Source: Georgenia_A wangjunii (lineage in GTDB: Bacteria; Actinomycetota; Actinomycetes; Actinomycetales; Actinomycetaceae). From it: a DNA stretch of 64,000 bases. The notes under the pieces are model-generated. The model did not search any database. It was not told where the DNA came from and saw nothing but the letters and a program-made list of their open reading frames with translations. This document shows, piece by piece, positions 8,136 through 16,066 of this stretch (within the stretch, counting starts at the first letter, position 1; the number at the start of each line of letters is the position of its first letter). The stretch lies in the NCBI RefSeq assembly GCF_036421915.1, contig NZ_JAZGOM010000011.1; one strand, given 5' to 3'. Made by a program: the position numbers and the translations under genes.

Positions 8136-9515
8136 CTAGTGCGCGGGCACGCCCGCGGCGGGGGCGGCGCCGTCGAGGTCGGCGTCGGCCGCGTCGATGC
8201 GCCACTGGGGCACGGCGACCATCGCCTTGACGACGAAGGCAACGCTGAGCGCGACGGCCCCGAGGAACACCGCGCGCAGCCCGAAGAGCTCCCCGACGAC
8301 GCCGCCGAGCGCCGCCCCGAGCGGCATGGACCCGTAGCTGACCATCCGGGAGACTCCGCCGACCCGGCCGAGGAGCCGGTTCGGGACGAGCCGCTGGCGC
8401 ATCGAGGCGTTGACGACGTTGCCCACCATGTTCGTCACGCCGATGAGCGCGAGCGACCCAGCGACCGCCCACACCTCGGGCACGAGCACCGGGACGGCGA
8501 GCAGGAGGGAGCTGACGAGCCACGAGCCCGTGATGAGGCGTGCCTCGCTCAGGCGGACGAGGAGGCGCTCGGCGAGCACCGCGCCGGTGATCGCGCCGGC
8601 CGCGAACGCCATGAGGAGCAGGCCGTACATCGCCGCGTCGAGGCCGACGGCGGAGCCGGGTCCCACGACCCAGAGGACGAAGACGGCCATGTACGCCGCG
8701 CTCGCGAAGTTGAGGACCGTCCCGGAGACGAGGAGGGGGCGTACGACGCGGTGCCCGCGCAGGAACCGCACGCCCTCGCCGAGCTCGGTCCGCACAGGCG
8801 CGCGCACGTGCCCGGCGGCGCGGTACGGGCCGCGGAGACCGCCGAGGACGAGGAGGAGCCCCGCGACGCACAGCGCTGCCGGCACCCCGAAGATCCACCC
8901 GGCCCCGGCGGTGACGAGGAGACCGCCGAGCGGGCCGCCGACGAACGCGTTGGCGGCCTGCTGGACGCCGAGGAGGCGGCTGTTCGCGGCCCCGAGGCGG
9001 GTGCGGGGCACGACGGAGGGCACGAGCACGGTGGCGCTGGAGTCCGCGACCACCTCCGCGGTGCCGAAGAGCAGGAGGAGGGCGAGGAGGAGCGGCAGCG
9101 TGAGGGCGCCGGTCAGCGCCGCCGCCGTGCCCGCCGCGAGGGCGAGGACCCGGACGGCGGTCGCCCACACGAGCATCCGCCGCCGGTCGAACCGGTCGAC
9201 GAGCACCCCGACGTGGAGGGCGAAGAGCAGCCACGGGAGCTGTGCCGCCACGGCCACGAGCGAGATCTCGGCGGGGGACTGCGTGAGCGTGAGAGCGAGC
9301 AGCGGGACCGCCACGAGGAGGATCCCGTCGGCGAGGTTCGACAGGCCGCTGAACGCGAGGAGGATCGAGAACCGTCGACCGAGGGGCTCGGCGTCGGCGC
9401 CCACGGTGGGGTCCGCTGCGGCCGGGGGCGGGGTACCCACCCGTCGTACCGCGGGCGGAGCCACGACGCCCGCGGCGGTTGCCGTGGGCCTGTGCGGGGA
9501 TCCCGAGGTGCTCAT
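8136..9515 (-). CDS. Major facilitator superfamily transporter
   Basis: This 459-residue polytopic membrane protein has about 12 hydrophobic segments after a roughly 45-residue disordered N-terminus. The loop 2-3 motif GVLVDRFDRRRMLV (MFS motif A) is visible, and the overall pattern resembles the MFS_3/EntS-like efflux branch. The substrate is not identifiable. It is divergent from an ArsR-type regulator at 9701, with repeat elements between them, so it is the likely regulated target. A 36-codon frame immediately precedes it. The stop overlaps the putative -10 of ispF. Confidence 0.85.
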   Translation of the reverse strand: MSTSGSPHRPTATAAGVVAPPAVRRVGTPPPAAADPTVGADAEPLGRRFSILLAFSGLSNLADGILLVAVPLLALTLTQSPAEISLVAVAAQLPWLLFALHVGVLVDRFDRRRMLVWATAVRVLALAAGTAAALTGALTLPLLLALLLLFGTAEVVADSSATVLVPSVVPRTRLGAANSRLLGVQQAANAFVGGPLGGLLVTAGAGWIFGVPAALCVAGLLLVLGGLRGPYRAAGHVRAPVRTELGEGVRFLRGHRVVRPLLVSGTVLNFASAAYMAVFVLWVVGPGSAVGLDAAMYGLLLMAFAAGAITGAVLAERLLVRLSEARLITGSWLVSSLLLAVPVLVPEVWAVAGSLALIGVTNMVGNVVNASMRQRLVPNRLLGRVGGVSRMVSYGSMPLGAALGGVVGELFGLRAVFLGAVALSVAFVVKAMVAVPQWRIDAADADLDGAAPAAGVPAH

Positions 9516-9524
9516 GGCGGGTGG

Positions 9525-9635
9525 TCAGCGTCGGCGGCGGCGCACCAGTCGGAGGCGGGGAGCGCGCTGCAGGTAGACGAAGTCGGTGAGGGACAGCCCG
9601 ACGTTGCGGGCGGAGAAGGCGTCGAGCGGGTACAT
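9525..9635 (-). CDS. Possible 36-residue leader peptide upstream of the MFS gene
   Basis: A short frame starts with ATG at 9635 and has GAGGA about 8 bases upstream. It ends nine bases before the MFS start. The peptide begins MYPLDAFSARNVGLSLTDF and ends in a basic run (VRRRRR). The MFS gene itself has only a weak ribosome-binding site, so this frame could provide translational coupling. No homologue is recognised, and it may be chance. Confidence 0.3.
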   Translation of the reverse strand: MYPLDAFSARNVGLSLTDFVYLQRAPRLRLVRRRRR

Positions 9636-9666
9636 GACCAGTCCTCTACGATCGAGAGAGGGAACT

Positions 9667-9701
9667 CTGCAAAGGTTGCTCTGCAAAGATAGGACTGCAA
9701 A
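9667..9701. promoter_or_regulatory. Three CTGCAAA direct repeats between ArsR-type regulator and MFS gene
   Basis: CTGCAAA occurs at 9667, 9681 and 9695, exactly 14 bp apart. The third copy runs into the regulator's ATG. Regular iterons in a divergent regulator-transporter gap suggest an operator for the adjacent protein. Confidence 0.5.
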
Positions 9702-10384
9702 TGTCTCTTGGCAAGGGGTCCGAGGGAGACGACGCCCACACCGGTCCTGCGCCGGCGGTCGGGCGGGTGCTCGACGCCTCGGCGCTCAAGGCGTACGCCC
9801 ACCCGCTGCGGGTGCGGATGCTGCGCTACCTCGGCGACCACGAGGCCGCGACCGCCACCGAGCTCGCACGCTTCCTGGGGGAGAGCACGGGGCAGACGAG
9901 CTACCACCTGCGCCAGCTCGCCAAGCACGGCCTCGTCGAGGACGAGCCCAGTCGCGGCACGGGACGCGAGCGCTGGTGGAAGGCAAGCTCGTTCACGGTC
10001 GACGCCGCGACGATGCGTGAGGACCCGGCCACCGAGATGGCTGCGAAGACCCTCCTCTCGGCGATGGTCCAGGACCGCGCCGAGTCGCTCCACGCCTGGG
10101 TCACCGGCACGTGGCCTTCGCAGTGGGCTGCCGTCTCGCGGCACGACAAGAGGACGCTCCTCCTCACGCACGACGAGCTCGAGGCGATGAACGCGGCGGT
10201 CGAGGAGGTCCTCGACCGCTACGCCGAGCTGAGCCGGAAGCGCACGAGCGGCGCGACGAAGGCGCCCGCAGGCGCCGACCGCGTGCGCGCGTACTTCGAC
10301 GCCTACCCGCTCCTCGCTGCGTCCCCCGGCGCCGGCACCGCCGGGCCGGGAGCGGAGCCGCCCGCGACGGACGACGGCGCCTGA
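9701..10384 (+). CDS. ArsR-type winged-helix transcriptional regulator
   Basis: This 227-residue regulator has an ArsR/HTH_20-like winged helix at about residues 25-95 (ALKAYAHPLRVRMLRYL, then the recognition region STGQTSYHLRQLAKHGLVED, then the wing RGTGRERWWKAS). A helical C-terminal half follows and ends in a disordered Gly/Ala/Pro tail. No metal-binding Cys pair of classical ArsR sensors is present, so a small-molecule or protein signal is more likely. The ATG at 9701 overlaps the third CTGCAAA iteron. It is divergent from the MFS gene, suggesting local control of efflux. Confidence 0.85.
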   Translation: MSLGKGSEGDDAHTGPAPAVGRVLDASALKAYAHPLRVRMLRYLGDHEAATATELARFLGESTGQTSYHLRQLAKHGLVEDEPSRGTGRERWWKASSFTVDAATMREDPATEMAAKTLLSAMVQDRAESLHAWVTGTWPSQWAAVSRHDKRTLLLTHDELEAMNAAVEEVLDRYAELSRKRTSGATKAPAGADRVRAYFDAYPLLAASPGAGTAGPGAEPPATDDGA

Positions 10385-10475
10385 GCGCCGGCCCCGACGG
10401 CGCCCTGGGGAACGTGTGCCGGGAGGCCGGGCCGGGGTGCGGGCGACGGGGCCGCGCCCGCGCCGGCGGTGAGGC

Positions 10476-11870
10476 TCAGACGATCGGGGGGCTCGTGAGA
10501 GCGCTGTCGCTGCGGGTGCGCGTGCGGACCGGGAGCAGCAGCGCCAGCCCGACGAGGAGGACGACGACGATCCCGAGGATCCCCCAGTACTGGGCGTCGT
10601 CGGAGTCGGCGACACCGGTGACCGAGGCGCCGATGGTGATCGACGTGGCGAAGGCCGCCGGGGCGAGGAAGCTGACCGCCCGGCCCGTCGTCGCGTAGAG
10701 GCCGAACACCTCGCCCTCCTTGCCGGCCGGGATGAGCCGGGCGAGGAACGTCCGGGACGCCGACTGGGCGGGCCCGACGAAGATGCACAGGACGAGCCCG
10801 AGCGTCCAGAACGCCGTCGTCCCGGCGTCGTGGAGGAAGAAGACACCCGTCCCCGCGACGATCATGGAGACGAGCGCGAGGACGATGACGCGCTTGGGAC
10901 CGAGGCGGTCGTCGAGCGCACCGAAGGCGATGGTCGCGACGCCGGCGACGACGTTGGCCGCGACGCCGAAGATGATGACGTCCCCGGCGCTGAACCCGAA
11001 CGTCCCGGCGGCGATGACGCCGCCGAACGTGAACACCCCCGCGAGCCCGTCGCGGAAGATCGCGCTCGCGCCGAGGAAGTAGACGGTGTGGGGCTCGCTG
11101 CGCCACAGGTCGCGCACCGAGCGGAACAGCAGCCGGTAGGACGCGATGAGCCCGACGCGCTCGCGCTTGACGCGGGCAGCCTTGTCGTCGCGGATCGTGC
11201 GCAGCACGGGGATGGAGAAGATGAGCGTCCACAGCGCGCAGACGAGCATCGTCACGCGCACGTCCATGCCGTCCTCGCCCGTGATCCCGAAGAGTCCGAC
11301 GTCGGGGTTGATGAGGCCGAAGTAGACGATGAGGAGCAGGACGATCCCGCCGATGTACCCCAGGCCCCAGCCGAGCCCGGAGACGCGGCCGATCGTCGTC
11401 GGCGTCGAGATCTCGTTGAGCATCGCGTTGTAGTTGACCGAGGCGAACTCGAAGAAGATGTTGCCCGCCGCGAGGAGCACGAGCCCTAGCCACAGGTAGT
11501 CGGGGGAGGGCGCCACGAACGCGAGCGAGGCCGAGATGACGACGACCGCGCCGGTGTTGAACGCGAGCCAGAACGTGCGCCGGCCGGAGCGGTCGGCCCG
11601 CTGCCCCAGGACGGGCGCGAAGAGCGCGACGAGCACGCCCGCCGCTGCCAGCGCCCAGCCGAGCTTGGAGTCGGCCCCGGGGCCGAAGGCGTCCGAGGTG
11701 ATGTAGACGGTGAAGACGAAGGTGGTGATGACGGCGTTGAAGGCCGCCGAGCCCCAGTCCCACAGGCCCCACGCGTAGACGGGCCACCCGAACCGGCCGC
11801 GGCGGGCCGGTGCCGGCGCGGTGGCGTGCGCGGCATCCTGGGGTGCACTCTGCGGGGCGTCGTTGCTCAC
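10476..11870 (-). CDS. UMF1/Atg22-like MFS transporter
   Basis: This is a 464-residue membrane protein with about 12 transmembrane segments. The N-terminal WPVYAWGLWDWGSAAFNAVITTFVFTVY stretch, GQRADRSGRRTFWL loop and NYNAMLNEISTPTTIGRVSGLGWGLGY segment are characteristic of the bacterial UMF1 (Atg22-like) MFS branch. Yeast Atg22 exports amino acids from the vacuole, but the bacterial substrate is unknown. The GTG start at 11870 is preceded by TAAGTT at six bases with no Shine-Dalgarno, again leaderless-like. It is convergent with the ArsR-type gene and divergent from cysS. Confidence 0.85.
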   Translation of the reverse strand: MSNDAPQSAPQDAAHATAPAPARRGRFGWPVYAWGLWDWGSAAFNAVITTFVFTVYITSDAFGPGADSKLGWALAAAGVLVALFAPVLGQRADRSGRRTFWLAFNTGAVVVISASLAFVAPSPDYLWLGLVLLAAGNIFFEFASVNYNAMLNEISTPTTIGRVSGLGWGLGYIGGIVLLLIVYFGLINPDVGLFGITGEDGMDVRVTMLVCALWTLIFSIPVLRTIRDDKAARVKRERVGLIASYRLLFRSVRDLWRSEPHTVYFLGASAIFRDGLAGVFTFGGVIAAGTFGFSAGDVIIFGVAANVVAGVATIAFGALDDRLGPKRVIVLALVSMIVAGTGVFFLHDAGTTAFWTLGLVLCIFVGPAQSASRTFLARLIPAGKEGEVFGLYATTGRAVSFLAPAAFATSITIGASVTGVADSDDAQYWGILGIVVVLLVGLALLLPVRTRTRSDSALTSPPIV

Positions 11871-11920
11871 TCGGGCAACTTAGCGCCCGCGCGGGCGGTC
11901 GGTGAACCGGTACGCGCCGG

Positions 11921-11933
11921 TAGCCTGGGCAGG
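11921..11933 (+). promoter_or_regulatory. Leaderless-type -10 of cysS
   Basis: TAGCCT at 11921-11926 is followed by six bases and then the cysS GTG, with no room for a Shine-Dalgarno. Transcription would start at or next to the start codon. Confidence 0.5.
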
Positions 11934-13354
11934 TGAGCCTGCGACTGTACGACTCCGCCACCCGCTCGGTGCGCGACTTCACGCCCGTGGAGCCTGGCAA
12001 GGTGGGCATCTACGTGTGCGGGGCGACCGTCCAGGGCGCGCCGCACGTGGGTCACCTCCGCTCGGCGATCGCCTTCGACGTCCTCGCCCGGTGGCTGCGC
12101 CGCACGGGCAACGAGGTGACCCTCGTCCGCAACGTCACGGACATCGACGACAAGATCCTCGTCAAGTCCGCCGAGGCCTCGTCGCCCTGGTGGGCGTGGG
12201 CCTACCGCTTCGAGCGCGAGTTCCGCGCCGCCTACGACGCGCTCGGCGTCGGGGCCCCCGCGTACGAGCCCCGCGCCACCGGTCACGTCACCGAGATGAT
12301 CACCCTCATGGAGCGTCTCATCGAGCGCGGCCACGCCTACGTCGGCGAGACGGGCAACGTCTACTTCGACGTCCGGTCCTTCCCGGCCTACGGCGAGCTG
12401 ACCCGCCAGCGCCTCGACAACCTCACCACCGGCGAGGAGGAGGCCACCGACAAGCGCGACCCGCGCGACTTCGCCCTGTGGAAGCGCCCCCGGCCCGGGG
12501 AGCCCGTCAGCGCGGCCTGGCCGACGCCGTTCGGCCCCGGCCGCCCCGGGTGGCACCTCGAGTGCTCGGCGATGGCGCACCGCTACCTCGGCGAGGCCTT
12601 CGACATCCACGGCGGCGGCATCGAGCTGCGCTTCCCGCACCACGAGAACGAGCAGGCCCAGTCCCGCGCCGCCGGGTACGGCTTCGCCGGGCTCTGGATG
12701 CACAACGCCTGGGTGACCGTGGGCGGGGAGAAGATGAGCAAGTCGCTCGGCAACTCCCTCACGGTCACGGCCGTCCTCGAGCGGACGCCCGCGGTGGTCC
12801 TGCGGCTCGCGCTCGGCGCGGTGCACTACCGCTCCACGGTCGAGTTCTCCGACGCGACCGTGGCCGAGGCGGCCGCGAACTGGGACCGGATGAGCGGCTT
12901 CGTCGCTCGCTCCGCCGAGCGCGTGGGTGAGGTCGACGCGGTCGAGCTCGCCGCGTGCGAGCTCCCCGCCGCGTTCGTCGCCGCGATGGATGACGACGTC
13001 AACGTCTCGGCCGCGCTCGCGGCCGTGCACGAGCAGCTCCGGGTGGGCAACACCGCCCTCGCCGAGGGCGACGACGACGGTGCCCGCACCGCGCAGGTCC
13101 TCGTGCGCGCCATGCTCGACGTCCTCGGGCTCGACCCGCTGGCGCCGCAGTGGCGCAGCGGGGACGGTGCCGCGGGAGCGGCCAACGAGGCCCTCGACTC
13201 GCTCGTCCGCGCGGTGCTCGCCGAGCGTGACGAGGCCCGCCGCACCAAGAACTGGGCACGCGCCGATGCGTTGCGCGACCAGCTGACCAACGCCGGCGTC
13301 GTCGTCGAGGACTCCCCCGACGGCGCACGCTGGCAGCTGAAGGGAACGAGCTGA
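11933..13354 (+). CDS. cysS: Cysteinyl-tRNA synthetase
   Basis: This class I aminoacyl-tRNA synthetase charges tRNA-Cys. The 473-residue protein has the zinc-binding Cys29 in YVCGATVQ and the HIGH-type signature HVGH at about 38-41. ECSAM and HGGGIELRFPHHENEQAQS (further zinc ligands) follow, then KMSKS at about 267-271. A DALR-type helical domain and the C-terminal ARRTKNWARADALRDQL segment complete it. It is full length for the family. The GTG at 11933 fits the leaderless promoter just upstream. The stop overlaps the rlmB start by one base (TGATG), giving a two-gene operon, the order conserved in actinobacteria. Confidence 0.96.
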   Translation: MSLRLYDSATRSVRDFTPVEPGKVGIYVCGATVQGAPHVGHLRSAIAFDVLARWLRRTGNEVTLVRNVTDIDDKILVKSAEASSPWWAWAYRFEREFRAAYDALGVGAPAYEPRATGHVTEMITLMERLIERGHAYVGETGNVYFDVRSFPAYGELTRQRLDNLTTGEEEATDKRDPRDFALWKRPRPGEPVSAAWPTPFGPGRPGWHLECSAMAHRYLGEAFDIHGGGIELRFPHHENEQAQSRAAGYGFAGLWMHNAWVTVGGEKMSKSLGNSLTVTAVLERTPAVVLRLALGAVHYRSTVEFSDATVAEAAANWDRMSGFVARSAERVGEVDAVELAACELPAAFVAAMDDDVNVSAALAAVHEQLRVGNTALAEGDDDGARTAQVLVRAMLDVLGLDPLAPQWRSGDGAAGAANEALDSLVRAVLAERDEARRTKNWARADALRDQLTNAGVVVEDSPDGARWQLKGTS

Positions 13355-14340
13355 TGGCAGGAAACTCATCGCGCCGCGGAGCCGTGCGCAAGCCCGGGTC
13401 GAAGAAGGGGGCACGCGTCGGGTCCGGCGGGCAGCGCCGCCAGGGCCTTGAGGGCCGCGGCCCCACACCCAAGGCGACGGACCGCCCCCACCACCCCGCG
13501 GCCGCCCGCAAGGCGGCCGCCGAGCGCCAGGCGCAGCCCGCGCAGAAGCGCCAGGGGTCCCGCGTGGCCGGCCCGCGCGGTGGCTCGTCGGAGAAGGCGT
13601 CGGCGGAGATCGTCTCCGGGCGCAACGCCGTCGCCGAGGCGGTGCGCGCGGGCGTACCGATCGAGCACGTCTACGTCGCGACCCGCATCGACATGGATGA
13701 CCGCGTGCGTGAGGTCATGCGCTACGTCACGGCGAAGCACCTGCCGCTGCTCGAGGTCACCAAGCCCGAGCTCGACCGCCTCACCGACGGCTCCGTCCAC
13801 CAGGGCCTGGCGATCCAGGTCCCGCCGTACACGTACGCGGAGCCGGCGGACCTGCTCGCGCGCGCCGAGCGCGCCGGGCACCCGCCGCTCATCGTCGCGC
13901 TCGACGGCGTGACGGACCCGCACAACCTCGGCGCGGTCCTCCGCTCCGCCGGGGCCTTCGGCGTCGACGGCGTCCTCCTGCCGGAGCGCCGCTCGGCCGG
14001 CGTCAACGGCACGGTGTGGAAGGTCTCTGCCGGCGCCGCGGCCCGTGTGCCCGTCGCCCGGGCGACGAACCTCGTGCGCGCCCTCCAGGACCTCCAGAAG
14101 GCCGGGTGCTTCGTCGTCGGCCTCGACGGGGCGGGGGCGGGCGACGTCGCCGAGCTCGAGCTCGCGAGCGAGCCGCTCGTGCTCGTCGTCGGGTCCGAGG
14201 GCAAGGGCCTGTCCCGGCTCGTGCGGGAGACGTGCGACCTCATCGCCCGGATCCCGATCGGTTCGCAGGTGGAGTCCCTCAACGCCGCCGTCGCGACGGG
14301 GATCAGCCTGTACGAGGTGGCCCGCCACCGCCGTAGCTGA
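13354..14340 (+). CDS. rlmB: 23S rRNA 2'-O-ribose methyltransferase, SpoU family (RlmB/TrmH group 3)
   Basis: This SAM-dependent RNA 2'-O-methyltransferase probably methylates G2251 of 23S rRNA. The 328-residue protein has a basic disordered N-terminal extension of about 80 residues rich in Arg, Lys and Gly. A SpoU substrate-binding domain starts at EIVSGRNAVAEAV. The SPOUT catalytic domain has VALDGVTDPHNLGAVLRSAGAFG (motif 1), VVGSEGKGLSRL (motif 2) and IPIGSQVESLNAAVATGI (motif 3, SAM knot). It is coupled to cysS. The extension is typical of actinobacterial members. Confidence 0.93.
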   Translation: MAGNSSRRGAVRKPGSKKGARVGSGGQRRQGLEGRGPTPKATDRPHHPAAARKAAAERQAQPAQKRQGSRVAGPRGGSSEKASAEIVSGRNAVAEAVRAGVPIEHVYVATRIDMDDRVREVMRYVTAKHLPLLEVTKPELDRLTDGSVHQGLAIQVPPYTYAEPADLLARAERAGHPPLIVALDGVTDPHNLGAVLRSAGAFGVDGVLLPERRSAGVNGTVWKVSAGAAARVPVARATNLVRALQDLQKAGCFVVGLDGAGAGDVAELELASEPLVLVVGSEGKGLSRLVRETCDLIARIPIGSQVESLNAAVATGISLYEVARHRRS

Positions 14341-14448
14341 CCGGTGGTCCCGCCGCTGGGCGGGAGGGTGGCAGGTGCGCCGCCGGGGGCGCGTCCGTGT
14401 GCGCCCCACCGGCCTCCCAGGCCCGCGGGCGCTGCTCGCTCTCCCTCC

Positions 14449-14520
14449 GGTCTGTGCCCCTCGACATGCGCTGTGCCCCTGGTCTACCACCCGCAGGGCG
14501 CGTGTCGAGGCGCACAGACC
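14449..14520. repeat. Long imperfect inverted repeat between rlmB and the DUF4032 gene
   Basis: Arms of 23 bases at 14449-14471 and 14498-14520 are complementary except for two positions, and enclose a 26-base loop. The flanking genes are convergent, so the hairpin could terminate both. Within the 240-bp gap (14341-14580) no coding region is evident. The arm motif TGTGCNCCTCGACA also reads like a dispersed palindrome unit. Confidence 0.6.
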
Positions 14521-14580
14521 CGGGGCTGCCCCGCGCGGGGCCAGCGCGGGGGCCAGCGGGGGCGGCGGGTGTCGGCGGGC

Positions 14581-15837
14581 TCAGTCCTGCGGGTAGCGGG
14601 GGATGTCGACGGTGTCCCCGATCGTGATGCCGAGGACGGCCTGCTCGTCGGGCCGGTGGCGCAGGACGCTCTCGACGTAGCTGTCCACGGCCTCGGCCAT
14701 GGGGACGTCGCGGCGCAGGCGCTCCGCGGTGTACCAGCGGTGCTCGAGCACCTCGTGGAAGATCTCCCCGGGCTCGAGCTTGCCGCGCAGCTCGCGCGGG
14801 ATGGCGCGCACGGTCGGCTCGAAGACCTCGTTCAACCAGTCGTGGGCGACGAACTCCTCCTCCTCGCCCTGGCGGTCGTGCGCGGCGCGGTAGGCGTCGA
14901 GGTCGTTGAGCATCCGCCGGGCCTGGTTCTCCTGCACGTCGAGGCCGGTGAGCCGCATCATGCGGCGGTGGTGGTGCCCGGCGTCGACGACCTTGGGCTG
15001 GATCTGCACGGACGTGCCGTCCACGTCGGTGGTGATCGAGAGCTCGCCGACGTCGTACCCGAGCTCGTTGAGCCGGTTGATGCGGGCGGCCACGCGCCAC
15101 CGCTCGCCGGTGTCGAAGGACTCGGCGTGGGTGAGCTCGGTCCACAGCGAGTCGTAGCGCTCGACGATGCGGTTGCCGATCTGGATCGTGTCGACGTCGT
15201 CGTCGAGCATCTCGCCGGCCTGGAGGTCCATGAGCTCGCCGATGATGTTCGTCCGGGCGATCTCGAGGTCGTAGCCGCGCTGGCCGTCGGAGAGGGCGGG
15301 GTGGATCTCACCCGTCTCGGCGTCGACGAGGTAGGCGGCGAAGGCGCCGGCGTCGCGGCGGAAGAGGGTGTTCGAGAGCGAGACGTCGCCCCAGTAGAAG
15401 CCCAGCAGGTGCAGGCGCACGAGGAGGACGGCGAGCGCGTCGATGAGGCGCGTCGCGGTGTCCGGGCGCAGGTACTGGCTGAAGAGGGCGCGGTAGGGCA
15501 ACGAGAACTGGAGGTGCTGGGTGACGAGGACGGAGTTGAGCTCCTCGCCCTCGGGCGTCGAGCGTCCGGTGATGACGGCGAGCGGCTGGACGGACGGCGT
15601 GCCCATGCGGCTCAGCGACCGGAGCTGCTCGTACTCGTGATAGGCGACGCTCTCGCCGATCTCCTTGACGGCGATGACGCGCCCCGACAGCTTGACGAAG
15701 CGCACGACGTGGCGGGAGATGCCTCGGGGCAGCGCCGCGAGGACGGAGGCGGGCCACTCCTCGAGCGGGATCTCCCAGGGCAGGTCGAGCAGCGCGGGGT
15801 CGAGGCTCGCCGCGGTGATCTGCAGGGACTGGGGCAT
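14581..15837 (-). CDS. DUF4032 protein with kinase-like fold
   Basis: The product is a 418-residue cytoplasmic protein matching the actinobacterial DUF4032 family. The N-terminal two thirds resembles the lipopolysaccharide-kinase/Kdo-kinase fold. VVRFVKLSGRVIAVKEIGE could hold the ATP-binding Lys, and LLVRLHLLGFYWGDVSLSNTLFRRDAGAFAAYLVDAETGE resembles a catalytic loop and metal-binding Asp. The C-terminal domain begins near HHHRRMMRLTGLDVQENQARRML. The substrate is unknown. The ATG at 15837 has GGAGG about ten bases upstream. It is downstream of the ABC ATPase on the same strand, but the intervening sequence is compromised by an assembly artefact. Confidence 0.8.
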   Translation of the reverse strand: MPQSLQITAASLDPALLDLPWEIPLEEWPASVLAALPRGISRHVVRFVKLSGRVIAVKEIGESVAYHEYEQLRSLSRMGTPSVQPLAVITGRSTPEGEELNSVLVTQHLQFSLPYRALFSQYLRPDTATRLIDALAVLLVRLHLLGFYWGDVSLSNTLFRRDAGAFAAYLVDAETGEIHPALSDGQRGYDLEIARTNIIGELMDLQAGEMLDDDVDTIQIGNRIVERYDSLWTELTHAESFDTGERWRVAARINRLNELGYDVGELSITTDVDGTSVQIQPKVVDAGHHHRRMMRLTGLDVQENQARRMLNDLDAYRAAHDRQGEEEEFVAHDWLNEVFEPTVRAIPRELRGKLEPGEIFHEVLEHRWYTAERLRRDVPMAEAVDSYVESVLRHRPDEQAVLGITIGDTVDIPRYPQD

Positions 15838-16066
15838 CGAGGGTGGGCCTCCGGGGGTGTCACGCGCAGGCGGGGGAGGGGCACCGGGGCCGTCCCCACC
15901 CGCGTAGAGGGGCAGTCCGCTGGGAAGAAACCCACNCTCGCCGCGGTGATCTGCAGGGACTGGGGCATCGAGGGTGGGCCTCCGGGGGTGTCACGCGCAG
16001 GCGGGGACGGGCCACTGGGCCCGTCCCCGCCAGCGTAGAGGGCCGGTCAGCTGGGCAGACGCTCGC
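15806..16066. other. Probable assembly duplication around an N (contig join)
   Basis: Bases 15806-15875 are repeated exactly at 15937-16006. The next 60 bases of each copy (15876-15935 and 16007-16066) still align without gaps but differ at roughly a quarter of positions. A single N at 15936 joins them. The first copy looks like a low-quality contig end overlapping the start of the next contig. The true gap between the two genes is therefore probably about 80 bp, not 209. Confidence 0.85.

Noticed and set aside
9667..9701. Short CRISPR-like array
   Set aside because: Only three 7-bp repeats with 7-bp spacing and no cas genes; better read as operator iterons.
15806..16006. Real tandem duplication of the DUF4032 gene start
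   Set aside because: The single N and the error-rich second half of the first copy fit an assembly overlap better.
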